From Sulfobacillus acidophilus DSM 10332 (lineage in GTDB: Bacteria; Bacillota; Sulfobacillia; Sulfobacillales; Sulfobacillaceae), in NCBI GenBank assembly GCA_000237975.1, contig CP003179.1, positions 1,922,001 to 1,986,000 on the forward strand: a stretch of DNA of 64,000 nucleotides, read 5' to 3'. The translations under genes were made by a program, and so were the position numbers. Positions 34,350 through 42,496 of the stretch are shown here, piece by piece; the stretch's first letter is position 1, and each line of letters begins with the position of its first letter. Below the pieces are notes generated by a model that was given only the letters and a program-made list of their open reading frames with translations, made no database searches and was not told where the DNA came from.

Positions 34350-36297
34350 GGGCGGTTGCCGCACCATGGTCGACGGCCAGGCGAATGGCCTCCGCAACCG
34401 ACCACGCCTGAAACGGGCACCCGCGTCCACGATGGGTGGTCGGGTCCATCACCTCGGACATGCTGCCGACACCCGCTTCGTCCAAATGGGTGAGAATGAT
34501 CGGCCAGAGAGTTTTTGCCCGTAAGTGAGCCTGCTCCGGGTCCACCGCACGCCAGGCGTCAATATACGCACCTAACCAAAAAGGCCAAATGGCACCTTGA
34601 TGGTACGCCTGATCCCGCATCTCGGGCGGGCCGGTAAATCGCGATCGAAAGGCCGGATCCCCCGGTGAAAGCGAGTAAAGGCCGATAGGCGTGACCAACC
34701 GGCTTTCGACCGTCCGCATGATTCGGTCGGCCATTGCCCCCCCGACCAAGGGTCGAGGTAACGCGAGAGCCAAAAGCTGGTTGGGGCGAATCGCCGGATC
34801 ACGCGAACCGTCGAGCCGAATGACGTCGGCCAATCCCGCGCCGTCGGGATGCCGAAAACGTTCACCGAATGCCTGCGCTAAAAGGTTGGCGACCGAAGAC
34901 CACCGAGAGGATAGCCCCAATTGCCGCGCCATGATGTCATGCGCGGTCAGCGCATTAATCCATAATGCGTTAATCTCTACCGGATAGCCGGATCGCGGCG
35001 TCACGACCCAATCGCCGATTCGGGCATCCATCCAGGTCAGCGCCCGATTCGGATCCGCTAACCGCAGCCACCCCGCCCCATCGGCTCCGATGCCGTAGCG
35101 GGTGCCCTCCGCCAGGCGACCCAGCGCCTCGTCCACCGCCGGCAAAAGGCTTTGCCAAAACGTTTGGCGGCGACTCGCGGTCATCCGTCGGCCCCAATCC
35201 CAAATCCGTATAATCCACCAGAGAACGGTGTCCACGCTTGACCAGTCGGGAACTTCCCCATCATCCAAAAACCGATTAGGTAATAACCCGTCGGTCAAGA
35301 GGTCCGCCCAGCTTCGAATGACGGATTCTCCCCATCTTAGCCCCTCCGGTTGCGACCGGGCCAACCCCGGCAACGCGATAAACGTATCGCGCCCCCAATC
35401 GGTAAACCACGGATAGCCGGCAATGACCGTCGACTGGCCGGATGTGGTCGTAACCCGAAAACTGTCGGCGGCCAATGCCAAACCGGCTGGAAGGTTGACC
35501 TCCTTAGCATACTGTACCAAGGCGGAGCGGCGGCGCTGTTCGGCCTCCCATTCGCGATCTCCGTCGGGCTCCGGATCATTGGCCCAGGCCCAGCCGCGGA
35601 CGCGGCCAACTCCCGCCGGGAGCGGGATGACCCAACCGCCGGCCGACCACAGATCTTCGCTGGCGGCAAGTCCCCGTTCGGCTTCCGCGCGATAATAAAA
35701 GTGATAGTAAGGCAGCGGCCGGGGGTGGAAATCCGTTCCCGGAATGCGCATGGACAAGCGGATATGGGGCCACGTTGCCCGAAACCCGTCGTTTCCCCAT
35801 TCCCAGGTCGGCAAGACGGACCCTAACCGGTGATGATCGCGGCCCGAAACCAACGGCGTGATTCGAACCGTCACCGGATACGATGCCTGCCACTCCCAGG
35901 CGGCGATCACACTGGCCGTTTGAAAAGGCATGACCAAGCGGTACCGGAGCCAAAGCCCCCGGCACTGATATTCCCAGACCGGTTGTCCGTTTTCCAGCCA
36001 AAACCGCCAAAGAACCCCCTCGCCGCCGGGGGAGAGGACGCCAGGGGCCCACTCCTGCATCCACAACGGACATTCCCCGTACCCGTCGTCGACAGTGGTC
36101 AATAACCCCGCCAACAAACGCACCCGTTGACGCGGGGGACGCTGGGCAACCGTCAGCAAGCTATGGTAGCCGCGGGTCAGGCCCCCCGCCACGGTCCCCA
36201 TCGCATACCCGCCGAGCCCGTTGGTCAATAGCCATTCCCGCTCGAGTCCCGAGTCGCCGGTAATCGTGTCATGGCCCCACGGCCCGCCGGTTATCAT
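34324..36297 (-). CDS. Glycogen debranching enzyme, amylo-alpha-1,6-glucosidase (GDE C-terminal type)
   Basis: The 657-residue protein has the archaeal-type GDE N-terminal domain (REWLLTNGLGGYAMGTVAG, then TRGYHSLL). Its catalytic (alpha/alpha)6 barrel has GYPWFTDWGRDTFIALPGL and the later YHQGAIWPFWLGAYIDAW. It should remove alpha-1,6 branch points from glycogen-like polymers. Its start overlaps the GH15 stop by 4 bp (ATGA), making it the last gene of the five-gene glucan operon. The C terminus ends with CPFQAWSVAEAIRL, typical of the family. Confidence 0.9.
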   Translation of the reverse strand: MITGGPWGHDTITGDSGLEREWLLTNGLGGYAMGTVAGGLTRGYHSLLTVAQRPPRQRVRLLAGLLTTVDDGYGECPLWMQEWAPGVLSPGGEGVLWRFWLENGQPVWEYQCRGLWLRYRLVMPFQTASVIAAWEWQASYPVTVRITPLVSGRDHHRLGSVLPTWEWGNDGFRATWPHIRLSMRIPGTDFHPRPLPYYHFYYRAEAERGLAASEDLWSAGGWVIPLPAGVGRVRGWAWANDPEPDGDREWEAEQRRRSALVQYAKEVNLPAGLALAADSFRVTTTSGQSTVIAGYPWFTDWGRDTFIALPGLARSQPEGLRWGESVIRSWADLLTDGLLPNRFLDDGEVPDWSSVDTVLWWIIRIWDWGRRMTASRRQTFWQSLLPAVDEALGRLAEGTRYGIGADGAGWLRLADPNRALTWMDARIGDWVVTPRSGYPVEINALWINALTAHDIMARQLGLSSRWSSVANLLAQAFGERFRHPDGAGLADVIRLDGSRDPAIRPNQLLALALPRPLVGGAMADRIMRTVESRLVTPIGLYSLSPGDPAFRSRFTGPPEMRDQAYHQGAIWPFWLGAYIDAWRAVDPEQAHLRAKTLWPIILTHLDEAGVGSMSEVMDPTTHRGRGCPFQAWSVAEAIRLAVDHGAATAPKASRGSD

Positions 36298-38324
36298 CGG
36301 GTTTCCGCGGCGGACGACGGCGGAAATCCGCGGAGAAACGGCGACCTCGCACGCTGGGCATTTAAATAGCTGAGGGTAGTCCAGACATATTCCGCATGAC
36401 TCCAGGTCAAAGGGGCGACGGAGACCGGATGGCCGGTGTCCGGATGCAGTTGCTCGGCCAACACCCCGCTAGGTAAGCCATACTGGCGCGCCCAACGTAA
36501 AAGCGCCAAAGCCCCGTCCAGGTCCCCGGTGCGTACCAGATATTCCCCATACCACAGCGTACAGACAAACCACGGATTGCCCACCGCTTCCGGACGGGGA
36601 TCGACCCGTTGATAGGGGTCTTGCTGGTATCGCGCCAGCCCGCCGACCGGCCCCGGCACCCACAGGTGTTGGTAGACCCCGGCGGCCGTATTTTTCATCG
36701 CCTCCTCGTGGCTCTCCACCAACCCCCAGCGCCAGAGCAACAAGAGACTGGCGTCCCAGGTGGTGTCGAACATCCAGGTCCCATCGGGCTCTTGCCGTAA
36801 CGATCGCAACCAACGGGTGTGCTCTGGCTCAAGAAAATATTGACGGAACGCTTGTTGCACGCTTTGGGCGGCCTGCCAAAAGTGATCCCCTAAACGGACT
36901 TCCCCAAATGCCTGGGCAAATTTGTGGGCGGCCATTAATCCTCCGTAGACGGTCGAAACGGTAAACGCGTGAATGCCATGCCGTTCTTCCCATAAATCCC
37001 AGGAGGGCAGCGGCAACCCGCTCTCACTATCTCGGTAGTCGGCCAAAAATTGCCCGGCATTCACAATGAGCGGACGAAACCAGGGTTTGATGGTTTCGAC
37101 CTGGCGGTGGCGTTTGAAGAATTCCCATAGGCTAATCAGAACCAGGCCGGTTTCGTCTTCTTGAATCGGCAATTCCACTTGGCCTTGTCGATACCAGGGA
37201 TGCCAAGACGACGAGAGGGTGCGGTCCGGATTGTACTTGTGAAGAAAGTATCCCTCGGGCTCAATCACTTCCCGACAAAAATCAAAAAAGCGTTGGGCAA
37301 TGTCTTCGTAGCCGGCCCGGTCGAAGGCCATGGCCACAAAGGCCCCGTCGCGCGGCCACATATACGAATAGGTATCCCGTGCGTAATGCATGACATCCGA
37401 ATCATTGGCGGCAATAATTGCGCCGCGGTTATCGATGTGGGTCCGCATAATCAACAATGATTGAATATACAAATCTGCCAAGGGGGACTCTAACGCCGTT
37501 AAAGGACATTCCTCTCGCGTCTTATCCGGTACCCAGGCGGCGTCCGGATCGCCCCATAACTTCCAATACGCGCGCGTTCGATCCAAAATCGCCTCGACCC
37601 CGCGAAAACGCACCCATCCGTCTAACCGCCGCACCTCTTCAAGACTCTTGCCGGCGCACAACCAAACATGATAGATCGCCTCTTGGCCGGGTTCGATCTC
37701 GGCAGAAAGCCCGATCGCCGAATCGACGGACCCTTGGGCAATGGGATTGCCTCCTAATTGGCCGTCCTCCGCATCCCGCCAGGTCCCTTCGGCTTGGGCG
37801 GTTTCTTTATTCCCGGTGGAATAGCTCGACACTCCGGCGTCTCGAGATCCGGGGATTTGGCCGTTAACCGTAAAATACCGCTCCCGTTTGTAATGGACCA
37901 CACCTCCGGTGACCGGGTCATAAAACGCCGTATCGCCGACGTCCAGCCCGTAAATATGAAAATCTTGCGTGAAAAACAGGGTAACGGTCTCGACAACGGG
38001 CGCTTCATGCCGAATGACCAGGCGGCGGACAAGCACGTTCTGTACCATGTCGACAGCATCCTGGGCCTGAATCTCAAGCCGCCAAACCGGATGCCGCAAC
38101 GTCACGCGGGTCATGAGCGTGCGTGGCTCATACATGAGCGTGCAAATCCAGGGGGCGTCGTGCACCCAGCTGAACTGATGGCCAAAACCGACCCCTAAAC
38201 GGAAATAATGACCGGCGGTATGGTTTTCTTGCCCGACCAACGGGAAAAACACGTCACGCAAATGGTACCGGCTATCGAAGGTGATTAATAAATTCCCATT
38301 ACCTAGCGGCAAATCGCGCGGCAT
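36294..38324 (-). CDS. Glycoside hydrolase family 15 (glucoamylase-like)
   Basis: ATG 38324 follows AAAGGGGG; the frame is open for 72 more codons upstream but without a site. The 676-residue protein has an N-terminal beta-sandwich (FDSRYHLRDVFFPLVGQEN) and a GH15 barrel with YSYMWPRDGAFVAMAFDRAGY, PSWDLWEERHGIHAFTVS and a C-terminal LTWSHAEYVWT. It has no signal peptide, so it is intracellular. It probably releases glucose from alpha-glucan chains or acts on trehalose, as some bacterial GH15 members do. The GH57 gene precedes it and the debranching enzyme follows. Confidence 0.88.
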   Translation of the reverse strand: MPRDLPLGNGNLLITFDSRYHLRDVFFPLVGQENHTAGHYFRLGVGFGHQFSWVHDAPWICTLMYEPRTLMTRVTLRHPVWRLEIQAQDAVDMVQNVLVRRLVIRHEAPVVETVTLFFTQDFHIYGLDVGDTAFYDPVTGGVVHYKRERYFTVNGQIPGSRDAGVSSYSTGNKETAQAEGTWRDAEDGQLGGNPIAQGSVDSAIGLSAEIEPGQEAIYHVWLCAGKSLEEVRRLDGWVRFRGVEAILDRTRAYWKLWGDPDAAWVPDKTREECPLTALESPLADLYIQSLLIMRTHIDNRGAIIAANDSDVMHYARDTYSYMWPRDGAFVAMAFDRAGYEDIAQRFFDFCREVIEPEGYFLHKYNPDRTLSSSWHPWYRQGQVELPIQEDETGLVLISLWEFFKRHRQVETIKPWFRPLIVNAGQFLADYRDSESGLPLPSWDLWEERHGIHAFTVSTVYGGLMAAHKFAQAFGEVRLGDHFWQAAQSVQQAFRQYFLEPEHTRWLRSLRQEPDGTWMFDTTWDASLLLLWRWGLVESHEEAMKNTAAGVYQHLWVPGPVGGLARYQQDPYQRVDPRPEAVGNPWFVCTLWYGEYLVRTGDLDGALALLRWARQYGLPSGVLAEQLHPDTGHPVSVAPLTWSHAEYVWTTLSYLNAQRARSPFLRGFPPSSAAETR

Positions 38325-38356
38325 AGCGCCCCCTTTCCGGCTATCGCCCAACCCCC

Positions 38357-39601
38357 TTACCGGTCGCCTACGACCGAACCCAGAGAAACCCTTTCTTGCA
38401 GGCGATCCGCCACTTTGGCGACGTAATGGTGATAAACTTGGGCCATTTGGGTCACGATTCCGTCGGCCCCCAACGGCCACCATTCCTTCGGAGTAAAATA
38501 GGCCGAGACCTCGGCCTCCGGTCCGGTTCGGCCGTACCACTGGATTAAATGGAGGTGGTCGGATTGTAAAAGCCAGAGAGCCAAATCGATGAGTTCCGTC
38601 TCCCCGCTCACCACCGCCAGATGATAGGCGTGGTGCATCAAGCGAAAAATTCGTTGTTGCACCGGATTACCCAAGAAAAAGCTCACATCCCCCACGCCGG
38701 CCCAGGTACTGCTTTCAACCGGGAGATTCAGCCCTTCGGTCGGCTCGAACAGATCGAGCGCTTCGGAGGGCGTATGCGTGGCCACCCCGGCTTGGGTCAA
38801 TTCACGCGGCAAATGATCCAAGAATTCGAAGATGCCGCTCTCCACCCGGTGATGTTCCCCAAAGGTTTCAAAGTCCCAGCCCAGGACCACCACCCTCCCC
38901 GGTGTATTTTTAATCCACCCGGCATAGGTGGAGGCCATTAAAGGATAGGCATCCCAATGGCGGTCGGTGAATCGATAGCCAACATCGTCAGAGAGCGGTA
39001 CGTGGCGCGCCAATAAGCGCAGGGAACCCCCGCCGGCAAAAACGTCGGACGCCGGGCGCCCCTTTAACACGTGCGGTCGACCGTCGACGAAAGCGGCCCG
39101 AAAGCCGAGTTTATCAAGAGCCCAGTATATTTCCTGATTCATCATCATTTCCGTCGTATCGGTGACCTGCAACGATTGCCCGAATCGCCGTTTCACGTGT
39201 TGACTCATCCACGTCATACGACGTTGAAAACGTTTAATGTCAAGATAGGGTAAAAACGAATGATAGGGCTCCACCCCGACCAACTCCACGCCCGCTTCGT
39301 CCACAAGCATGGCTAAGAGATCCAGCACGTCGGGAGCCCATCGCTCCAATTGCCAAATCAACGACCAGGAAATACCGATGCCGAGACGCAATCCCTCGTG
39401 TAGGACTAAATCCCGGAGCCGGGTCAGAGTTGGCCGATACGAGGTGCGCGCGACTTTTTGCACATAATATGCGTTCATATCATCATCAAACAACCGTTCC
39501 GCCATTTCCCGGGCGCTCGTCGCTTCGGTGAGCGATACGGCCGGCAAACGAAGCCGACGCGGTTGATGCATGACAAGATAGATTACCACATTGCGGGCCA
39601 T
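38357..39601 (-). CDS. Glycoside hydrolase family 57 protein
   Basis: The 414-residue protein starts MARNVVIYLVMHQPRRLRLP, with the GH57 HQPxR opening. It also shows LVGVEPYHSFLPY, the TTEMMMNQEIYWALDKLG segment, and the catalytic-acid region VLGWDFETFGEHH with its Asp. GH57 includes amylases, 4-alpha-glucanotransferases and branching enzymes. The protein is shorter than most branching enzymes, so an amylase is more likely. It is cytoplasmic and third in the glucan operon. Confidence 0.88.
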   Translation of the reverse strand: MARNVVIYLVMHQPRRLRLPAVSLTEATSAREMAERLFDDDMNAYYVQKVARTSYRPTLTRLRDLVLHEGLRLGIGISWSLIWQLERWAPDVLDLLAMLVDEAGVELVGVEPYHSFLPYLDIKRFQRRMTWMSQHVKRRFGQSLQVTDTTEMMMNQEIYWALDKLGFRAAFVDGRPHVLKGRPASDVFAGGGSLRLLARHVPLSDDVGYRFTDRHWDAYPLMASTYAGWIKNTPGRVVVLGWDFETFGEHHRVESGIFEFLDHLPRELTQAGVATHTPSEALDLFEPTEGLNLPVESSTWAGVGDVSFFLGNPVQQRIFRLMHHAYHLAVVSGETELIDLALWLLQSDHLHLIQWYGRTGPEAEVSAYFTPKEWWPLGADGIVTQMAQVYHHYVAKVADRLQERVSLGSVVGDR

Positions 39602-39643
39602 GAAGGCTCCTCCTCTATCATTGCAAACTGGGGGCGTATGCCG

Positions 39644-40921
39644 TTACGCCTGCCCGCTCAATCGATCCGCCACCCCAATTTGAAACGTCAACTGATTTAA
39701 TACATGATCCCATTGGTAGCTTCGGGCCGTCTGTTGCGCTTCGGCACGCCAGTGCTCAACCTCCGTCGGATGGTCTCCGATGTACCGAATCAAGGCCGCT
39801 AATTCGGCGGGATTATCGCGTTGCAGGACCAGGCTGTTGACAAACGGCTGGGCATAATCCTCCCCGGTGGCACCGGTAATCGCCACCCCGCCGGCGGCCA
39901 TCACTTCTAATCCAACCAAACCAAAGGGTTCAAATCCGCTATTGACCAAGACGGCGTCGGCAGCCCGGTAGAGAACCGGTAAAATCGAGGCCGGAAGAAA
40001 AAAGCGCAAATGCACAATATCGGCTGCCGGTGCCTCGGCGATCGTGTTCAATGCCATGTGATGATCCACCGTCCCCGAAAGCGTGATCTCGGTCACCGAA
40101 AGGCCGAGAGCGCGGGCCCGCCCCATAACTTCCGCCCCGTGAGGCTCCATTCCCCCGCGCATTAATAACCGGGGAGCCAGTCCCTCGGCTTTTAACCGTG
40201 CCATCGCCTCAAGCGCCATGATCCACCGCTTATCCGGATCGAACCGCCCCACCTTAACTAAAAGAGGCGCGCCGCCCACCCGGCGGACTTTTAAAACCTC
40301 GGACGGGTTAACCGGTTCAAAGGCCGAGGCATCGAGGCCGTTCGGAATAACCACCGGATCAATGCCGAAGTTCCAGAAGAGATGCTTCATAAATCGGCTG
40401 ACCGTCGTCAGGGTAGCCACATAGCCGAGGCGAGAAAAATCGACATGATGAAGCCCCATGCGATGATTGGCGTTCCACAGAAAAAGAGCCTTATCCCGAT
40501 AGCCTTGCGCGTGCCAGGTATCCGACAGTTGAATCACGATCGATGCGGTATGCCACTCTTCCGCTAGGACCACCACGCGTTTTTGCTGTTGAAACGCCGG
40601 TTCCGCAATCGTATCGGTCACAAACGGGGTTAAGGATTGTTCCATGTCTCCCCGTTTTTCCCATTCGCCGCTATAGACGCCTTGTCGGTGATAACGACTA
40701 ATCCATTGTCCCCAGCGATAAAGCGTCAACGTCCCGCTTTGTTCGCGGGGCGGCAAGTCGGGATCCCCGAGAAAGAAAAAATGCACCGGAAATCCGCGCG
40801 CGGCCAAGGCACGGGTGAGGCCGGTCACCCGGACACCGAGCCCCCCCGCTTGACTATAGGGATCCGGCCCTTCAAAGCTGATGACGATAAATACCGTATC
40901 CTCGGGAGTCGGGATCCACAT
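39644..40921 (-). CDS. Glycosyltransferase (GT4/GT5-like, glycogen-synthase type)
   Basis: ATG 40921 lies eight bases after the end of the pyrophosphorylase gene, with AAAGGTGTGG upstream. The 425-residue protein has an N-terminal acceptor domain (VFIVISFEGPDPYSQAGGLG, the glycine-rich loop found in glycogen and starch synthases). The C-terminal donor domain has PLLVKVGRFDPDKRWIMALEA and the Glu-containing NSGFEPFGLVGLEVMAAGG. It probably extends an alpha-glucan using the nucleotide sugar made by its neighbour. The donor (ADP- or UDP-glucose) cannot be read from sequence. Confidence 0.85.
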   Translation of the reverse strand: MWIPTPEDTVFIVISFEGPDPYSQAGGLGVRVTGLTRALAARGFPVHFFFLGDPDLPPREQSGTLTLYRWGQWISRYHRQGVYSGEWEKRGDMEQSLTPFVTDTIAEPAFQQQKRVVVLAEEWHTASIVIQLSDTWHAQGYRDKALFLWNANHRMGLHHVDFSRLGYVATLTTVSRFMKHLFWNFGIDPVVIPNGLDASAFEPVNPSEVLKVRRVGGAPLLVKVGRFDPDKRWIMALEAMARLKAEGLAPRLLMRGGMEPHGAEVMGRARALGLSVTEITLSGTVDHHMALNTIAEAPAADIVHLRFFLPASILPVLYRAADAVLVNSGFEPFGLVGLEVMAAGGVAITGATGEDYAQPFVNSLVLQRDNPAELAALIRYIGDHPTEVEHWRAEAQQTARSYQWDHVLNQLTFQIGVADRLSGQA

Positions 40922-40928
40922 GAACGAT

Positions 40929-42086
40929 TTACCACACCTTTGCCGTCGTCTGAATGGAGGGATAGAGTTCTTCACGATCGTGTTTGTCTTTTATGACATG
41001 ATGGGCATAAACATGCGCACCCGGTTTGACGGACGTCCCCAAATTCAAACGGGTGCCGGGAAATACATGCGCACCATATCCCACCCGCACGCGGCGGCCG
41101 ATCACGACGTCCTCGTCAATCACGCTGTACCCGGCTAATTCCACATCTTCAGCCACTACGGCACCTTTGACCTGACTGTGGGCCCCCACCACCGCACCAC
41201 GGGCAAAAATGGCCCGTTCGACCCGAGCCCACGGCATGACCCGAACCCCTTCCCCAATCACGGCATAAGGACCGATATGCGCCGTGGGATCGACCACCGC
41301 ACTGGGCGCGATATAAGTCGGCCCGGACACCCGAACCGCCGGGTTCCATTCTTTCCTGCCCATATCCCAAAACCGCATCTTACCCGATAAGACCGCTTCA
41401 TGGGCCTGTCGGTATTGTTCGACCGTCCCCACATCGCTCCAATAACCGTCACCCACGACCCCGATTAGGTGCTTGCCCCGGGCAATCCACCTGGGCAACC
41501 ATTCATGGCCAAAGTCCGCCGTCACTCCGATCGGAATCTCCTCCAGCAGCCGCCGGGTAAATACGTAGATCCCGGTGTTGACTAACGCATCGGCGACGAC
41601 TCGGGTCGGCTTTTCAATAAATTGCCGAATCCGATTCCGGTGATCGAGGGCCACCATACCATAGGGTCTGGGATCGGGCACGCGCGCCAATAACACGGCG
41701 CCGTCCGCTCTCGAGGCGACGGCTTGTCGGTAAAACGCTCCCAAATCAACGTCGGTCATTCCGTCGCCGCTCACCACTAACACGGGTTCGGCCGACGGGA
41801 GACCGCTTAAAGCCAGCCGTACCGCCCCGGCCGTACCCAACGGGTTCTCCTCCCGACTATATCGCACACCGAGATGCCATCGGCGACCATCCTCGACAAA
41901 CGCCATAATTGCATCCGCCTGATATCCCAATGCCAACACCGCTTCGGTACATCCGGCCTGAGCCAACCGCGTGAGGATATGATCCAAAATGGGGCGATCC
42001 ATGAAGGGAACCAAGGGTTTCGGACATTCGGCGGTTAATGGCATAAGGCGTTGACCACGGCCACCGGCCAAAATAATTGCATTCAT
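40929..42086 (-). CDS. NDP-sugar pyrophosphorylase (sugar-1-phosphate nucleotidyltransferase)
   Basis: ATG 42086 (MNAIILAGG) sits eight bases after GGGAG; earlier ATGs at 42092 and 42134 are less well placed. The 385-residue protein has an N-terminal nucleotidyltransferase domain with ILAGGRGQRLMPLTAECPKP, PLVPFMDRPILDH and VSGDGMTDVDLG. A C-terminal left-handed beta-helix has hexapeptide repeats such as VIGEGVRVMPWARV. This layout fits mannose-1-P guanylyltransferase or glucose-1-P nucleotidyltransferases. Being first in the glucan operon, it likely supplies the donor sugar. Confidence 0.87.
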   Translation of the reverse strand: MNAIILAGGRGQRLMPLTAECPKPLVPFMDRPILDHILTRLAQAGCTEAVLALGYQADAIMAFVEDGRRWHLGVRYSREENPLGTAGAVRLALSGLPSAEPVLVVSGDGMTDVDLGAFYRQAVASRADGAVLLARVPDPRPYGMVALDHRNRIRQFIEKPTRVVADALVNTGIYVFTRRLLEEIPIGVTADFGHEWLPRWIARGKHLIGVVGDGYWSDVGTVEQYRQAHEAVLSGKMRFWDMGRKEWNPAVRVSGPTYIAPSAVVDPTAHIGPYAVIGEGVRVMPWARVERAIFARGAVVGAHSQVKGAVVAEDVELAGYSVIDEDVVIGRRVRVGYGAHVFPGTRLNLGTSVKPGAHVYAHHVIKDKHDREELYPSIQTTAKVW

Positions 42087-42224
42087 CGACATCGCTCCCT
42101 TTTCCGGCCTTCTGGCCATCGCTGATCGTCCCAAGGACAGCCGGTTTGATAACCGTCAGCAAAATCAGAGATATGACAGGAAGCCCGTCTTCATGACGTG
42201 GTGTAACGAGGTTTTATCAGGTTC

Positions 42225-42253
42225 ATTTTATGGTAGGTTTCCGATCTAATCAA
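42225..42253 (-). promoter_or_regulatory. Predicted sigma-A promoter of the glucan operon
   Basis: On the minus strand TTGATT (42253-42248) and TAAAAT (42230-42225) are 17 bases apart within AT-rich DNA. The leader to the pyrophosphorylase ATG would be about 130 bases long. Confidence 0.6.
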
Positions 42254-42424
42254 TACCTTAGTGTTATCTTTGTATAGTCTTTATCATTAAACTTACATCG
42301 TGATATTTGTTTAACCCGTTGGTATGTTAGCTTTTCGCGGGAAATCCCGCAGAGCCTAAGCTAGAAGGCCTCTCCCGCCGGAATTCGCGGAATCCTCTGT
42401 CTTTCCGTGGGGTGATGGTGACAT

Positions 42425-42453
42425 TTCCCAATCGGGCTTTCTCACGCTACACT
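42425..42453 (+). promoter_or_regulatory. Possible promoter of cydAB
   Basis: TTCCCA (42425-42430) and TACACT (42448-42453), spacer 17, lie 44-72 bases before cydA. The match is moderate. If it is used, the upstream inverted repeats at 42328-42363 would not be transcribed with cydA. Confidence 0.35.
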
Positions 42454-42496
42454 AGGAATACCATGGGATTGCCCGACTAAAGGGTAGCTAGGAGGG

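Larger units (their letters stand above)
42087..42496. other. 410-bp divergent regulatory region between the glucan operon and cydAB
   Basis: The left half (42200-42320) is strikingly AT-rich compared with its surroundings and holds the glucan-operon promoter. The right half carries nested inverted repeats (TAGCTT 42328-42333 with AAGCTA 42358-42363 around GCGGG/CCCGC) and TCGGGC/GCCCGA arms near the cydA start. No open frame is recognisable. See the separate promoter entries. Confidence 0.5.

Noticed and set aside
38325-38540. 72-residue N-terminal extension of the GH15 protein
   Set aside because: Arg/Gly-rich low-quality sequence overlapping the GH57 gene; ATG 38324 follows AAAGGGGG.
39910-39935. 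tRNA-like GGTTCAAATCC sequence
   Set aside because: It lies inside the glycosyltransferase gene and no acceptor or anticodon arms surround it.
42405-42496. Fluoride-riboswitch-like GGTGATGG upstream of cydA
   Set aside because: Only the first short motif resembles the crcB motif; the pseudoknot partner and the closing TGATG...CCTAC segment are missing, and cydAB is not a known target.
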